From contig JALBUN010000036.1 in assembly GCA_025174535.1 (NCBI GenBank), positions 34,856 through 98,855 of the forward strand: a DNA stretch of 64,000 nucleotides, given 5' to 3'. The notes beneath the pieces are model-generated. The model had not been told where the DNA came from. It saw only the letters and a program-made list of their open reading frames with translations, and did not search any database. Each line of letters starts with the position of its first letter. Position 1 is the stretch's first letter. This document shows positions 1 through 10,662 of the stretch, piece after piece. The stretch is from Cantharellus purpuraceus (taxonomy: Eukaryota; Basidiomycota; Agaricomycetes; Cantharellales; Hydnaceae). The position numbers were made by a program, and so were the translations under genes.

Positions 1-177
1 GGCTGAGTTTTGCATGGAATATTCCCGAAAAAATATGAAAAAATAGAGAATATTTGAATAAGTCCATTTCAGATACAAGCACCAAATATATGCTGATATT
101 TAGGAATGGAAAAGCAAAGTATAGCACATTAGTGCTGCATAAATAGGATTTGATAGGGAAAAGGTGGTTCCCATACA
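1..177 (-). mobile_element. LTR X, reversed terminal fragment
   Basis: This is the reverse complement of the first ~175 bases of the 1.4-kb LTR family seen whole at 17691-19114 and split at 10663-29259. The inner end is CCATACA, the complement of the family's TGTATGG start, and directly after it (from about 178) a gypsy integrase frame begins. It is therefore an X-family LTR inserted in reverse orientation into element A. The other end lies outside the window. Confidence 0.85.
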
Positions 178-1482
178 ACTATCATGATCACCTAATTTCT
201 GGCCATTTCAGGCAAAACCACACACAAGGGTTAATCCAACAGGACTATGTATGGCCAAAAATGCAAGAGTATATTCAACACTACTGTAACTCTTGTACCA
301 CGTGTATACGCTCAAAATTGCAAAGGCACAAACCCTATGGAATGCTTAAGCAACTTCTGGTTCTGAAGCAACTGTGGAACTCCATCTCCATGGATTTCAT
401 AGAGAAGCTCCCCCCATCACTCAGATATGACACCATACTTGTGATTGTCAACAGGTTCACTCAACAGGTTCACTAAACAGTCACTATTAATTCTGACACA
501 TGACTCCATCACCTCCATCTTACTAGCTAAGTTGTTCATTCTCCACATGTTCTCTAAACATGGAGTTCCATCGCATGTCACATGTGATTGGGGCTCAGAG
601 TTCATGTCCTCCTTCTTCTGCACATTAGAAAAGGCTCTCAACATGAAGCTTCATTTCATCTCTGGATACCATCCTGAGGGAGATGGACAAACAGAACGAA
701 TGAATCAGTCCCTGGAACAATATCTCCAAGTCTATTGCAACTATCAACAAGACAACTGGGCTGATCTACTTCTGATAGCAGAGTTTGCCTACAACAATGC
801 CCTGAATGCAACTACTGGCATCTCTCCATTCTTTGCTAATAAAGGTTACCATCCAAACATCTCCATCCACCCAGAGAAGGAACTCACCTCCACCAAAGCC
901 CACCAATTTGTAACTGGCCTTGACTGACTACACCAACATCTCTGAGAAGCCATCTCTGATGCCCAGAAACAATACCGAGTCTCTGTGGACTGACATTGTA
1001 TCCTGGCTCTGGACCTACAGATTGGAGATAAAGTATTCATCAAGGCCAAACACTTCTGGACCACCTGTCCATTGAAGAAACTCTCTGAGAAATACTTAGG
1101 TCCTTATGAGGTCATCACTCACACAGGCAGTAGGTCCTTCACCCTCTGACTCCCTGACCACTTCCAAGCAGTTCACCTGGTCTTCCATATATCAATGCTC
1201 AAACCTGCTACTACAAACAAGATTCCTGGTCACACCCAATCTCTGCCCCCTCTGATCATCATCAAAGGAGATAATGAATATGAGATATCTGAGATCCTGG
1301 ACTTGAAGATTGATCATCAGTACAAGTGCAAGCTCCAGTACCTAGTCAAATGGACTGGATATAAAGGCACCAATGAAGAGTCCTCATGGATCTCTGCATC
1401 TGAACTCAATCACACATCTAAATCCGTCTCTGATTTTCACTCTGCTTATCCAGACAAACCTGGTCCTCTTACAAATCTTTAA
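178..1482 (+). pseudogene. Integrase-chromodomain end of pol (element A), broken
   Basis: The H2C2 finger (HDHL...C..C, about 185-310) is followed by the integrase core: first catalytic Asp in SMDFIEKLPP, second in a DWGSEF block (Y has DRGSEF, a CGG-to-TGG change), and the Glu region near HPEGDGQTERMNQ. A chromodomain (EYEISEILDLK ... YLVKWTGY) ends at 1482. Breaks seen: a short tandem duplication with a stop near 450-476, a TGA at about 925, and further stops at 994 and 1149. A functional integrase would insert cDNA, with the chromodomain steering it to marked chromatin; this copy cannot be translated through. Confidence 0.85.
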
Positions 1483-1826
1483 GTTCTATCCCTGACTCTG
1501 ATCCTATTATTCCACATCATTGTTTTATTATGAATTCACAGAGAAAAGTCACAAGTCTACCTGACCTCTGAAAAACCTCACTCCAACCCACTTTTTCTCC
1601 TTCAAATTGCAAGTCAAAACTTCCACTATTCTCAAATTCATTCTGAAATATTACAATCAAAATCAAAGTCATTTTTTTAGTTATACATCATGCTTCCTTT
1701 TTCCCTTCCCCTTGTCTACCTCAGCCTCTGTCTCTGACCTGTCTCTGACTCATCGTCACTCTCCACATCCAACACCCAATCCTTCTCATCCCCCATGTCT
1801 GAATCCTCATCTAGGGGGACCATGAA
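1483..1826 (+). other. Non-coding spacer of element A
   Basis: AT-rich sequence downstream of the chromodomain stop, homologous to 20914-21190 of element Y. The right end reads on the minus strand as the acidic C-terminus of the antisense accessory ORF, which resumes after W at 9577. I see no independent gene here. Confidence 0.6.
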
Positions 1827-2096
1827 TGTAAGTACCCAAGGTACTTAATTACCATAGTATATAAGTATAATTGATATATACAGCATTCTCTTAAGGAACA
1901 TTGTCCTCTTGGTAGATGTATGTGCCCATAGGGTGCATATGTATAGTTATTATGTAAGCCAGTGGACCCAGTATATGTGTGGATCCACTTATAGTAGATA
2001 GAACTTAGTTAACTACAACACTGTACAAACACATCACCCAACCAATATACTTGGTTGAGTTCTGTGCAATGGTATGAACTAAGACACCCATTTACA
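1827..2096 (+). repeat. 5' LTR of W
   Basis: 270 bp, TG...CA ends, partner of 9307-9576. It contains inverted repeats itself, for example AAGTACC-CAA-GGTACTT at 1830-1846 and AACCAA...TTGGTT near 2040-2056. Confidence 0.92.
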
Positions 2097-2963
2097 CTTT
2101 TTTGAACTTCCAAAGGAAGAATCAAGTGATTCTTTCTCATTATTGAAGTTTTCTAGTCAATACTAGAAAACCAGCTATTGCTGGTGTACAGATGTATATC
2201 AACCCCCCCAGTCGCTCATTTAAGTGAGCAACTAGTAGACTAACTTAGTTAGTCTACAAAGATAGAAGAAAAGAGTCATCATAATGATGACTCGCAGTAG
2301 AGTGAGTTGTGCTGGCAGCACCCAGGACATCATAAATGATGAATGGCAGCACATAGCCAGTAGCAGAAGCTCCCGTGAAGGGGAGCTAGACCCTAGAGAA
2401 GTCACAGGGACTTCTTGTAAGGAAGACTCTAGAAGAGAGTTGCCGCAATTGTGAGATCACACAGATGATCACACAATAGATCATCTGTCAAACAAGAACC
2501 CTTCATCAAGTGGTTCTTTGATTAGAGAAGAAAGGAGGAGACAGTCATTAACTGTCTCCAATGTTTCTAAAGGAAAGGAACATGCTCAATATATGAGCAT
2601 GTAGAAGTAGCAATACTTCTACTAGGGAATCATGCAGCACAGAGCAGCATGAAACCCACAGGTCAATTGCAAGATTGACCAAACAACTCATGCATAATCA
2701 ACATGAGATGAAGAGCATTAGTGAAGCTAGTGCTCAGGTAGCTAAGATGGCTGCTGAAGCAGGGCATGCTGCCACTACTATGGGGCAGCAAATAGCAGAG
2801 CTAGGAATGATGTTAAAATTGCTCCAAGAGAACTCTGAGCAATGCAAGTCATGTTGCCAAAGATCAGATTCTACAAGAATCTGAATCCAGAGAGTCTGGA
2901 TCTCCCCAGGGTGAGAGGATCCAACCGAATGATCAGTTAGACAGAGGAAATGAAATTCCCCTA
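2097..2963 (+). repeat. Leader of W: dense array of short hairpins
   Basis: Between 2107 and 2680 I find about 20 short inverted repeats, nearly end to end. Examples (stem/loop): 2107-2119 (5/3), 2119-2132 (5/4), 2149-2170 (9/4), 2171-2184 (5/4), 2214-2229 (5/6), 2235-2257 (10/3), 2273-2293 (10/1), 2309-2321 (5/3), 2368-2387 (7/6), 2461-2488 (10/8), 2537-2559 (9/5), 2581-2601 (8/5). A short ORF at 2675-2884 shows coiled-coil-like heptads but no recognised domain. A tRNA primer-binding site is not evident next to the LTR. Confidence 0.85.
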
Positions 2964-4347
2964 ATGGAGGGAATCAGAGACCCAGTAATCCCTGTGAGGC
3001 AAGGATTACTGATCCAGATTGAAGAGGAAACTCCTCAATCTATGGCAAAGGAGCTCAATCAAGAGATCGAGCTATGGAAATTACAAGAAGTTGAGGCTTC
3101 TCATAAACACAGGTTAGCCCTCAAATGGAAGGCTAAACATGCAGAGCAGGAGCTCAGCCAGCTGTTTAGAGAGCAGCGGCCCCAGCAAGAGCTCAATGTG
3201 GCTGTCGATTTAAACCAACAGTTGCAACATGCACTGAACAGTTATCAGTGTGTACAAGTGGTGGGCCTTTCAGGAGACACCCACCATGAGCAACAAGATA
3301 CCCCAATGGGTACCTCAAGAAGATGTTCCCCATAACAGGGAACAATCAGTGCCATTGACCCTAGAAGGTCAAGGCATACCAGATCAATTAGACACAATTG
3401 ATCCTATCAATGGTATTACTCACATGGTGCAAGTAGCCATAGTCAATAATAGAGATACAGACCCAGAGAAGTCTGTACTTGCCAAGGTGGGCATTAAAGT
3501 ATCACCTCCTGAGCAATATGCAGGAGGTGCAGATCTCAAAGAGTTTGAGATCTTTGTAGCAGGTATGCTACAATGGCTGAAGATGAATAACCTCCTAGGG
3601 CCATCAAGTACAAAGTTTCAACTATTGTACTTAGGCACTCGCCTTAAAGGCAAGGCCCAGGAATGGTTCTACAGGAATGTAGAACACTACAACAGGGCAG
3701 TCCAAGACTGGACCCTGGAAACTGCAATCCAAGAATTGCAGCATAGATTCCTACACACCCTGATGCATCATCATGCATCAGATAAATTTGACTCTGTAAT
3801 ACAGGGTCAAAGGACCATTCATGAATTAATGAACAACCTAGATAAGTATGCAGGTCACATGATAATGCCACCAGATGCATACACATACAGGAAGAGGTTT
3901 GTAACTGCAATGTGTGAACCTCTGAGATAAGAAGTCCTCAAGAAGGGCTTCAATGCTGAGTTTAGCAGTATCAAGCAGTTGTATGGAATGGCTCAAATGA
4001 TAGAGGAAGCAACATGATACCACCATGGTATGCAACACCCAGAGAACATGACTAATGCATCCTCCTCAACCCATAGACCAGTAGTCAATAGAACTACTGG
4101 TATGATGAATACAGGGAGTCGACCCATGCCCCATGGATGTGTGTATATGGCTCCCAACACATACTCACAACAAGTGAGTGCATCAAGGCTGGAACCCCAT
4201 AATGGAAGCTCTGGGTCCAATTCCAACAATTACCCCTTTAAGGGTAATTATCAATTGAAGCTACCAGCACATGTGAGTGGTGATCGATCAAACAACATTA
4301 CCAGTAACATTGTGTGCTACAAATGTGGCCAGACAGGTCACATGTGA
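2964..4347 (+). pseudogene. gag of W (capsid-like region and zinc knuckle), broken
   Basis: After a coiled-coil N-terminal part (2964-3335), the frame from 3250 carries a Retrotrans_gag-like domain (F...WLKMNNL, LKGKAQEWFYRNVEHY, LQHRFLHTLM). It stops at 3928 and resumes in frame as KGFNAEFSSIKQLYGM. A CCHC knuckle CYKCGQTGHM lies near 4315-4360, with a TGA between its His and last Cys. Gag would form the particle and bind the RNA. The coding sequence is itself made of inverted repeats, e.g. 2983-3011 (stem 9), 3503-3529 (stem 9, loop 9), 3531-3553 (stem 10, loop 3), 3554-3573 (stem 7). Confidence 0.75.
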
Positions 4348-4789
4348 CCCAGCTGCCCCAAACTAAAGGGCAATGTTAAGCTCAGCTGTGGTCTGAAAGA
4401 ACATGTCCTCACACATAGTGGAGGACAATGTAGATGGATGATCCCAAGGACCATCTAGAGGAAAAAATACCAGCTATAGAAGTAGCTGATGAATGGGATG
4501 AGGAAGTTGCCCCATACAAATGGGACGACCAAGATGATGCCCCCAAAAAGGAGGCTACACCAATGTATTGCTCTAATGCAATACAAATTTGACCCAATGA
4601 TCAAATTCCACCGAAACACACCTATGCAGTGCATTTCTGTAGTGCAACAAGATTCCCAACAAGCAGGGAATCACAACAGCTACATATAGCTGCTGTCAGC
4701 ATTGACAGATCAGCCAAACCTATGTATAATCATAGGAGCCGATAGAAGTCAACAGTGTGACCTGATAGACTGTACATAGACAATAAAAC

Positions 4790-5095
4790 AATCTCTGGGT
4801 ATTGGGAGATTGGTGGAACACTTGCTCACTGTCTATTAGACAGTGGGAGCAAGGGGATAATGATATCCCCTGAATTCACATGCATGACAGGTATGAAAAC
4901 CTTCATGCTAGAGCAACCCATCACACTGCAATTAGCATGCATTGGGAGCAGGGGTACCATAAATTATGATACTCACACTACCATTTGCGCTAAACTCCAA
5001 CATAAGCTCAACAATGGGGTTTACTCTATTTGAGCTTAACCACAGGTATATGCCTAGAATAGGCATGCCCATGAACAATGACAACAAGTTCAAGG
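4790..5095 (+). pseudogene. Retropepsin remnant of W
   Basis: A frame around 4818-5000 reads LAHCLLDSGSKGIMISPEF, with the aspartic-protease DSG signature, followed by MTGMKTF and a hydrophobic strand. This is the usual position and motif of a gypsy retropepsin. The flanking frame has stops. Perfect inverted repeats lie across the active-site region (4827-4845, stem 8, loop 3; 4853-4870, stem 7, loop 4). Confidence 0.6.
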
Positions 5096-5099
5096 GTGT

Positions 5100-5515
5100 C
5101 AAATGATTCACACAGCAGGCTCAAATGAACCTGCTAGCAGCGCACAATGTGATTATAGAAAGTCATGTCGTTCAGACATTTCATGCCAATAAGAAATGTC
5201 AGGAAGGTTCAACCTTCCAGAGGTGACAAAGTCTACCTCTCAACAAAAAACTTGACTCTACCTAAGGGTAGGACCAGCAAACTAGTGCCCAAGTATATTG
5301 GGCCCTATAAAGTAATCGAAGCCCATAATAAAGCTTCAATGGTGACACTGGAACTGCCACCAGAACTGACTAGTAGGCACATTATGCCTACATTCCATGT
5401 CAGTCTCATTCAACCGTATGTGCTGAATGATGAGATGAGATTCCCAAAATGGGAAGCAAAGTCATTTTATGACTTTGGGAACAATGACAAGCAGGAGTGG
5501 CTCATTGATGGATAA
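5100..5515 (+). pseudogene. Integrase C-terminal (GPY/F-type) domain remnant of W
   Basis: The block GDKVYLSTKNLTLPKGR, LVPKYIGPYKVIEAHN and RHIMPTFHVSLIQPY is the C-terminal domain of chromovirus integrase. It follows the protease by only ~100 bp, so reverse transcriptase, RNase H and integrase core have been deleted. Usable frame runs from about 5110; the ATG at 5165 is internal. Hairpins continue, e.g. 5175-5200 (stem 8) and 5202-5218 (stem 8, loop 1). Confidence 0.85.
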
Positions 5516-6388
5516 GCAATAAAGAAATTGAATTTCAAGTTCTATAGATGTTGGGAGATGTCACCTGGGAACCTTACACATTGTAAGGACCTAGAAGCTC
5601 TAGACGATTATTTGGAGCTTTGAGGGGTGACTCAAGTGCAAGAACTACCTCATAGATGGTAGTTCTCAGAGAGACAGAGCTGCAAAGATCTAATGGGGCT
5701 CAAGGGGGAGAAGTGGACCTACCAATAAAGGTAGCTCCTAGTGGGATGCAACAAAGAGCTACCATCAATGACAGTAGCTCAATGAGGGGAGGAGGGACTA
5801 CCTCAATTAATGGTAGTTCCTAGATAAGGATAGAGCTACCATAACAACAGGCAGCTCAATGGTAGAAAAAACTTCTCCCATAGGGGGCAGTTCACCATCA
5901 TGCTACTTATAGTAGCATGAAAGGGGTAAGTGATAATTAATTGCATTACACCCATGTGACATAGTCACTGGAAAAATTCTCAATAAAGAATTTTTGAGCT
6001 CAGCCATAAAAGGCTAGCAGTGTTTCTTTGAACCACCACAACCCCCCCTCCATCAAAATGTTATCCCTCAGAAGGGAGGTGATGGATGCTCAAGATGAGC
6101 ATCCAATGGAAGTTGAACAAACTTCCACAGTGGCAGTACCTGCAATGAGTGCTGCAGATATGATCAGAGGTCATCAAGATGAGATGACCTGGAAAATCAG
6201 CGGATGGCATGGTGGTGCTGCCATCCATCACCCTCCATCACCCTCATGGGTGCAACAAGTGCAACACATATGTATCACACTTAATCAAGGCCCAAAATGG
6301 AGGCCAACTATATCTTTCCACCACTTTGGTAGAAAGAGCATTAAGAGTTGCATGGCTGTGACTTATACATGACATTGAAGATGATGTC
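5516..6388 (+). other. W internal region with repeated hairpins, no clear gene
   Basis: Between the integrase remnant and the next ORF are many hairpins built around variants of a GTAGCTC/GGTAGTTC theme (e.g. 5641-5666, stem 9, loop 8). An open frame at 6028-6372 (MNHHNPPSIKMLS...) has no recognised domain. Confidence 0.5.
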
Positions 6389-6781
6389 ATGACACCTTAT
6401 CGTGAAGACTATGATAAGATGTACAAAGATAACTTGGACCTGTTTGTGCAGGTCCAAGAACTCAAAGGACTTCTCAACAATGAGAAGTCTGAAGTAACTT
6501 GTCTCAGAGACAAGTTAAAAACACTGAAGGAGGCTGCTGATAGAGCATCTTCTACATTCAAAACCAAGCTCACGACAGTGCACTTGGCCCCAGTAGCATT
6601 GCTATCATGTGCTACAGCAGGCAAATCATTGCCTGCCATTATGCCATCACAACCTGTGGCTTCATCGTCACAGGAAATGATTGATCTCACCAAAGAGAAT
6701 GATCTCCTGAGCAAATTGCCTTGGGTCAACCCTCGAGAGTCAAGATTGGGACAACACCAATCCAATCTGGGAGGGATATGA
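6389..6781 (+). CDS. Coiled-coil ORF in W, unknown function
   Basis: A 130-residue open frame. Residues 10-60 look like a coiled coil (LDLFVQVQELKGLLNNEKSE, LRDKLKTLKEAADRAS), followed by an Ala/Ser/Pro-rich tail. The frame seems to continue in broken form to about 7210 (AEEAQHMNYCKCWDN-like reading, WFDICDMVSVHLWN). I do not recognise the family. It may be an accessory ORF carried by this non-autonomous element. Confidence 0.35.
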   Translation: MTPYREDYDKMYKDNLDLFVQVQELKGLLNNEKSEVTCLRDKLKTLKEAADRASSTFKTKLTTVHLAPVALLSCATAGKSLPAIMPSQPVASSSQEMIDLTKENDLLSKLPWVNPRESRLGQHQSNLGGI

Positions 6782-7210
6782 CCATGATCATGGTCTCCTC
6801 CTGGCTAGCATTCCCAAGGGTGCTAAGCAACTGGGCAAACTTTTTGAGTTTGCCCTATCCAAAATCAAAGCTGAGATTGATCAGCTTTGAAAAGAATATA
6901 TGGCTAGTGATGCCAGCTGTACCTTAAAAGACCCAGCATAGAAGACACTGGAAGAAGCCCAGCATATGAATTATTGCAAATGCTGGGACAATTTCAGGCA
7001 TGCTCTCAAGCATGCAAATGTGGGGAAATCATTCTCCAAATGGGCACCATGGTTCATGACTGCAGCTGACCCTCCCAGAGCAGTCACTGGCCACCTGCTG
7101 TGACCTCTGGGCAAGTCTGCCCCTATCAGGGCAGACTGGTTTGACATCTGCGATATGGTGTCAGTTCACTTATGGAATAGATCCTATAAGCCTGCATGCA
7201 ACGGTCCTAG

Positions 7211-8344
7211 CAAACAGACAGTGTGTAATGCAGTTGTTCAGCACACCAAAGAACAATCGGGTCGAGGGGTAGGGGCAGCACTGAGTAACAGAAAGTGGAA
7301 TAGTGCTCTGTGGTTGGAGGAGGATGGGGAGCGAAAAGGACAGCCCAGATGGTTGATCGTGCTCTGTGACTGGATGACAATGGAGAGCCCGGTTGGGAGG
7401 TATGTGAAAGCTGGTTTCAGGAGAAGCAACCTCTCAGTGGTGGAGGGAAATCTGATCATTGAACCAAGGTGCTTTGTCTCAGTGTAGAGATGATGGATTG
7501 TGATATAGAGATGATATAGAGTGTAGAGCGTAGACTTAGAGCGTGGACTTTGACTTTAGAGTGTTGGCTGAAAACTTGTTAATTGATCTCAAAGGCAAAA
7601 ACTAGCGCCCTTTTATATACAAATCCCCAGGGCACAACGACACAATATGAGGAGCAAATGATGCGATATGATGCAAGAAATGCTGATCAAGCCAGCTGAT
7701 GAAGCGAGTGAAGTTGAACTACTAATGGGGAAATCATGGAGAAATGAAGCGACAGATAGGGGTAATCTTTGTAAGAATAGGGGGTGATGAGTAATAAAAG
7801 AACCAGAAATAGAACAAGGATGAGTAAGTCGTGTATGAATGAATTAAAAGATGAAACAGGGGTGAGTCATATAAAAGAACAATAGAAACATCCACCAATA
7901 CCATCTTCCCTACGGCTCCGAAGGTAAATTGACCCTGAGTCACATGAGGACTTCAGTCAGCATCCACAACAAATACTCCTTATTGTCTTAGTGATACGTC
8001 TCCATATGGTATCCTGTTCCAAGGATATTCGGTCCCTTTGCCTGACACGATGTAACCTGAGTTGGATTGAAGTGGGAGGATAGGTCAGTGATGGCGACTG
8101 AAATTCTACCTCACATTCAACTCTTCTATCTGTGTTATGATATAGAGGCAAAATGCCAAGGAATGTATATGGTTCAATGGAATTGTGAAAGAATATAGGA
8201 TCACCAATGACATAAGAGAGACATGGTGGGGATCTTGGACGTTGAAAGAGTTTGGGAAGTATTTTGACATGTGGAGGTGGCTTAACATGCCTGTGGAGCT
8301 CAGCGTATTTTTGATAGTCGTCTGTGTCCAGAGACCAGTGTGAC
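7211..8344 (-). mobile_element. Fragment of a Z-like gypsy element inserted in W (LTR plus 3' ORF)
   Basis: The W hairpin pattern stops at about 7210 and returns after about 8345. In between lies sequence rich in GATAGGGG-like motifs as in Z's LTR. A minus-strand ORF at 8352-7957 matches the 3' ORF of Z (12647-12210): both share a YVIGDP/HYIGDP block, PYTF and a W..R....R terminus. The LTR-like part probably ends near 7946 (GAGTCACA read on plus). I could not find a matching target duplication, so ends are approximate. Confidence 0.55.
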
Positions 8345-9231
8345 ATAGACACTGGTGGAGTTGGACTGTCAGAGTGTTTCGATGTACGTCCTCAATGCAT
8401 CCTGGCTTGTCAATGGACACTCTGGAGTTTGTATCGCTCCATAAAAAGGCATTGGCCATGCCATTTGCAGAATGGACTGTACCAATGTGCAGAGTCATCA
8501 AAAGAATGACTCTGCTGGCTCGCGCTGATAACACACGTCTTATCATCACTCTACCAACCACACTGGTAGACACACTTGCCCTCATACAGGGGTGGCAAGT
8601 AAACCCTAATGGGGTCCCCCTGGCCATCTGACAGGAGTCAGATGGTACTATGAACTTGTCCAATGTGGACATCTGGATGTGGCTGCAAAAGGCCACTCCC
8701 AAGAAGGGTTCTTCTGCATTCAAGAAGAACCTCTGGACTATGTTCCAGAATCCCAGCCACTGGGAATTATTGACCAGTGGCCAAAAGTTCTCACCAACTC
8801 TTGGTGACACCTTTTGCACTTCAGTCACTGGAGTGTATGATTGGGGGAATTGCTCCCCTGAAGAACATACTGAATTAGAGCTTGCACTCTGGTTTGGGCA
8901 ATTGGGAGGCATCACCCTCAATCGTGCTGCTATATTAGAGGAGTTTGCTAAACACATTGCCTCTGGAGCAGCTTTTAACCAGCCCACTAGGGTTGGTAAG
9001 CAAAAGCAGGAGACTCAGGGAGTCTCCCAAGCAGCTCATAAGGCTGCTAAATGCTCTCTTGCTAAGCATTTAGGTCACGATCAACTTAATTGTGAACTCA
9101 ATCAGGATGCTGTAGCAATTGCATCCTCATCCATTCAAGTGGATGAGGATACCACAACCACATTGGGGATGACTGAGAGCCATCCTCCTCTGGAACCATA
9201 TGAACAAGACAACCATATGGACACTGGCTAG
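8345..9231 (+). pseudogene. 3' accessory ORF of W, unknown function, broken
   Basis: Frame from about 8353 (FRCTSSMHPGLSMDTLEF...) to a TGA at 8629, then on in the same frame from 8632 (ESDGTMNLSNVDIWMWLQKA...) to 9231. The protein has conserved-looking Trp/Phe-rich segments (SAFKKNLWTMFQNPSHW, VYDWGNCSPEEHTELELALW) but no domain I can name. The 3' end contains inverted repeats such as 8707-8731 (stem 9, loop 7) and 9123-9150 (stem 10, loop 8). Confidence 0.45.
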
Positions 9232-9306
9232 TCAGAACAGCTTCATAAGGAGCTGGATGATTAAGAATTACTGAATGAGAATGTGTCTCATTCAAAAAGG
9301 AGAGGG

Positions 9307-9576
9307 TGTAAGTACCCAAGGTACTTACTTACTATAGTATATAAGTATAATTGATATATGCAGCATTCCCTTAAGGAATGTTGTCCTCTTGATAGATGTA
9401 TGCACCTATAGGGTGCATATGTATAGTTATTATGTAAGCCAGTGGACCCAGTATATGTGTGGGTCCACTTATAGTAGATAGAACTTAGTTAACTACCACA
9501 CTGTACAAACACATCACCCAACCAATATACTTAGTTGAGTCCTGTGCAACAATGTGAACTAAGACACCCATTTACA
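9307..9576 (+). repeat. 3' LTR of W
   Basis: 270 bp, TG...CA ends, preceded by the purine tract AAAAAGGAGAGGG and followed by the target duplicate ATGAA (9577-9581). Its hairpins are often more perfect than in the 5' LTR, e.g. TATGCACC...GGTGCATA and GTGGACCC...GGGTCCAC. Confidence 0.92.
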
Positions 9577-10662
9577 ATGAATTTCTGCAGTTGATGCAAC
9601 TCAGCAGTCCATTGACCCTCCAGAACCTCCTTCCATTTCATCGTCTTGACCAAATCCACTAACAACCCCTCTATTCACTGGAGATGCTCTGACTGAAGGT
9701 TAATCAGCTGGATAAGCTGGCCCACAGTACTGTTGGGCATGAAGACATGCCTCATACCTGCACCAGTCATTGCTCCCTCTGATCCAACACTGCTACCTCC
9801 AGCTGCCACAGCACCCATTGCTATCTGCTGACTTTTGGTCAGACAACCTTCTGATTCTTTCTCTGCCCCTCCTTGTACCACTGGTCAGGGCTTGGCACTC
9901 TGACTTCAGAGATTGAACTTGCCATCAATCCTACACCCTCCTTTCCAACCCCAACAATGATCACAAGACCAAAGTCAGTGAGTCAGACCAGTGGGGCATA
10001 TACACTCCACACCCACATCATGGCACAAGTTGCATATTACACCAGGTCTGCTGAATGGCTCTGTTAGAGCCAGAGGGTGGTCTGCTCCTTTTTGACATGG
10101 CCTCCAAGTTTCTCTCTCCTCCTCCTTGTCCTACTGCTCTGCTGTAGCCTTCTCCATCTCACACTTATGAAGCTGGATTGCTGACCTAGCGACATACACC
10201 TCCTTCTTATGAGTTGCTAATACACAATCCTCTGCCTTGTGCCATATGACCCTCTGATCTGCCTCCCACTTCTCTGTATCAGCACTCAGGTATGCCTTCA
10301 ACAAGAAGACCATGACCTTGAGATTCTTCTTGGTAGTAGCAGCATATAGCTCTGTCCATTTGTGAGCTTCAACCACAGCTACCCAGGCCATCTCCTTGTA
10401 ACAATTTGAGGCTGGGTCAGGCTCCATATCTGTCCCAACATCCACACCCACCTCAGGCTCTGCATTTGTGTCAAGCTCCATGTCCACATTGGGATCCACC
10501 TTCACTTCCACCTTCTCCACCTCTGCTGCATCATCCTCTTCAGCTGCACCCACTGCAAACAATGGTCATGGTTGCAAACAAACCGGCAAGTCTACTGGTG
10601 GGGTAGATGTCAGATGGGTCAACTCCATCCATGTGACCAAGATAATGGTGACCTTGAAGGTC
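9577..10662 (-). pseudogene. Antisense Zn2Cys6/coiled-coil accessory ORF of element A, decayed
   Basis: The minus-strand reading is homologous to the ORF at 22758-21076 in Y. The N-terminal part is lost at the X1 insertion. Surviving frames (10562-10131 and 9881-9675) keep the acidic region, the Ala/Lys helix and the Ser/Gly-rich tail. Between them the six cysteines of the C-X2-C-X6-C-X12-C-X2-C-X6-C cluster survive despite stops around them. The TGA that follows the KP motif is at the same place as in Y. Confidence 0.7.

Larger units (their letters stand above)
1827..9576 (+). mobile_element. Element W: hairpin-saturated, internally deleted gypsy LTR retrotransposon
   Basis: W is bounded by 270-bp direct repeats starting TGTAAGTACC and ending CCCATTTACA, with the 5-bp duplication ATGAA on both sides (1822-1826, 9577-9581). 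A purine run (AAAAAGGAGAGGG) abuts the 3' LTR as expected for a polypurine tract. The order inside is leader, gag with a zinc knuckle, retropepsin, then directly the integrase C-terminal GPY-type domain, followed by 3.7 kb of extra ORFs. Reverse transcriptase, RNase H and integrase core are missing, so it is non-autonomous. I count about 18 differences between its LTRs, mostly transitions, which suggests an old insertion. The internal sequence is packed with small inverted repeats. Confidence 0.9.
178..10662 (+). mobile_element. Element A: decayed Ty3/gypsy chromovirus, interrupted by W
   Basis: Bases 178-1826 and 9577-10662 align throughout with element Y (about 19628-22290): integrase, chromodomain, a non-coding stretch, then the antisense accessory ORF. 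The match is split by element W at an ATGAA duplication. A begins at the integrase H2C2 finger because X-LTR sequence replaces everything upstream, and ends where X1 starts. No LTR of A is in the window. Compared with Y it carries many C-to-T and G-to-A changes, mostly at former CpG sites, and several stops, so it is a dead, older copy of the same family. Confidence 0.85.

Noticed and set aside
1..177. Possible start of a host gene or promoter at the window edge
   Set aside because: Fully explained as the reverse complement of the X-family LTR end.
7155..7487. 110-codon plus-strand ORF
   Set aside because: It runs across the junction of W with the inserted Z-like fragment at about 7210, so it is a chance fusion.
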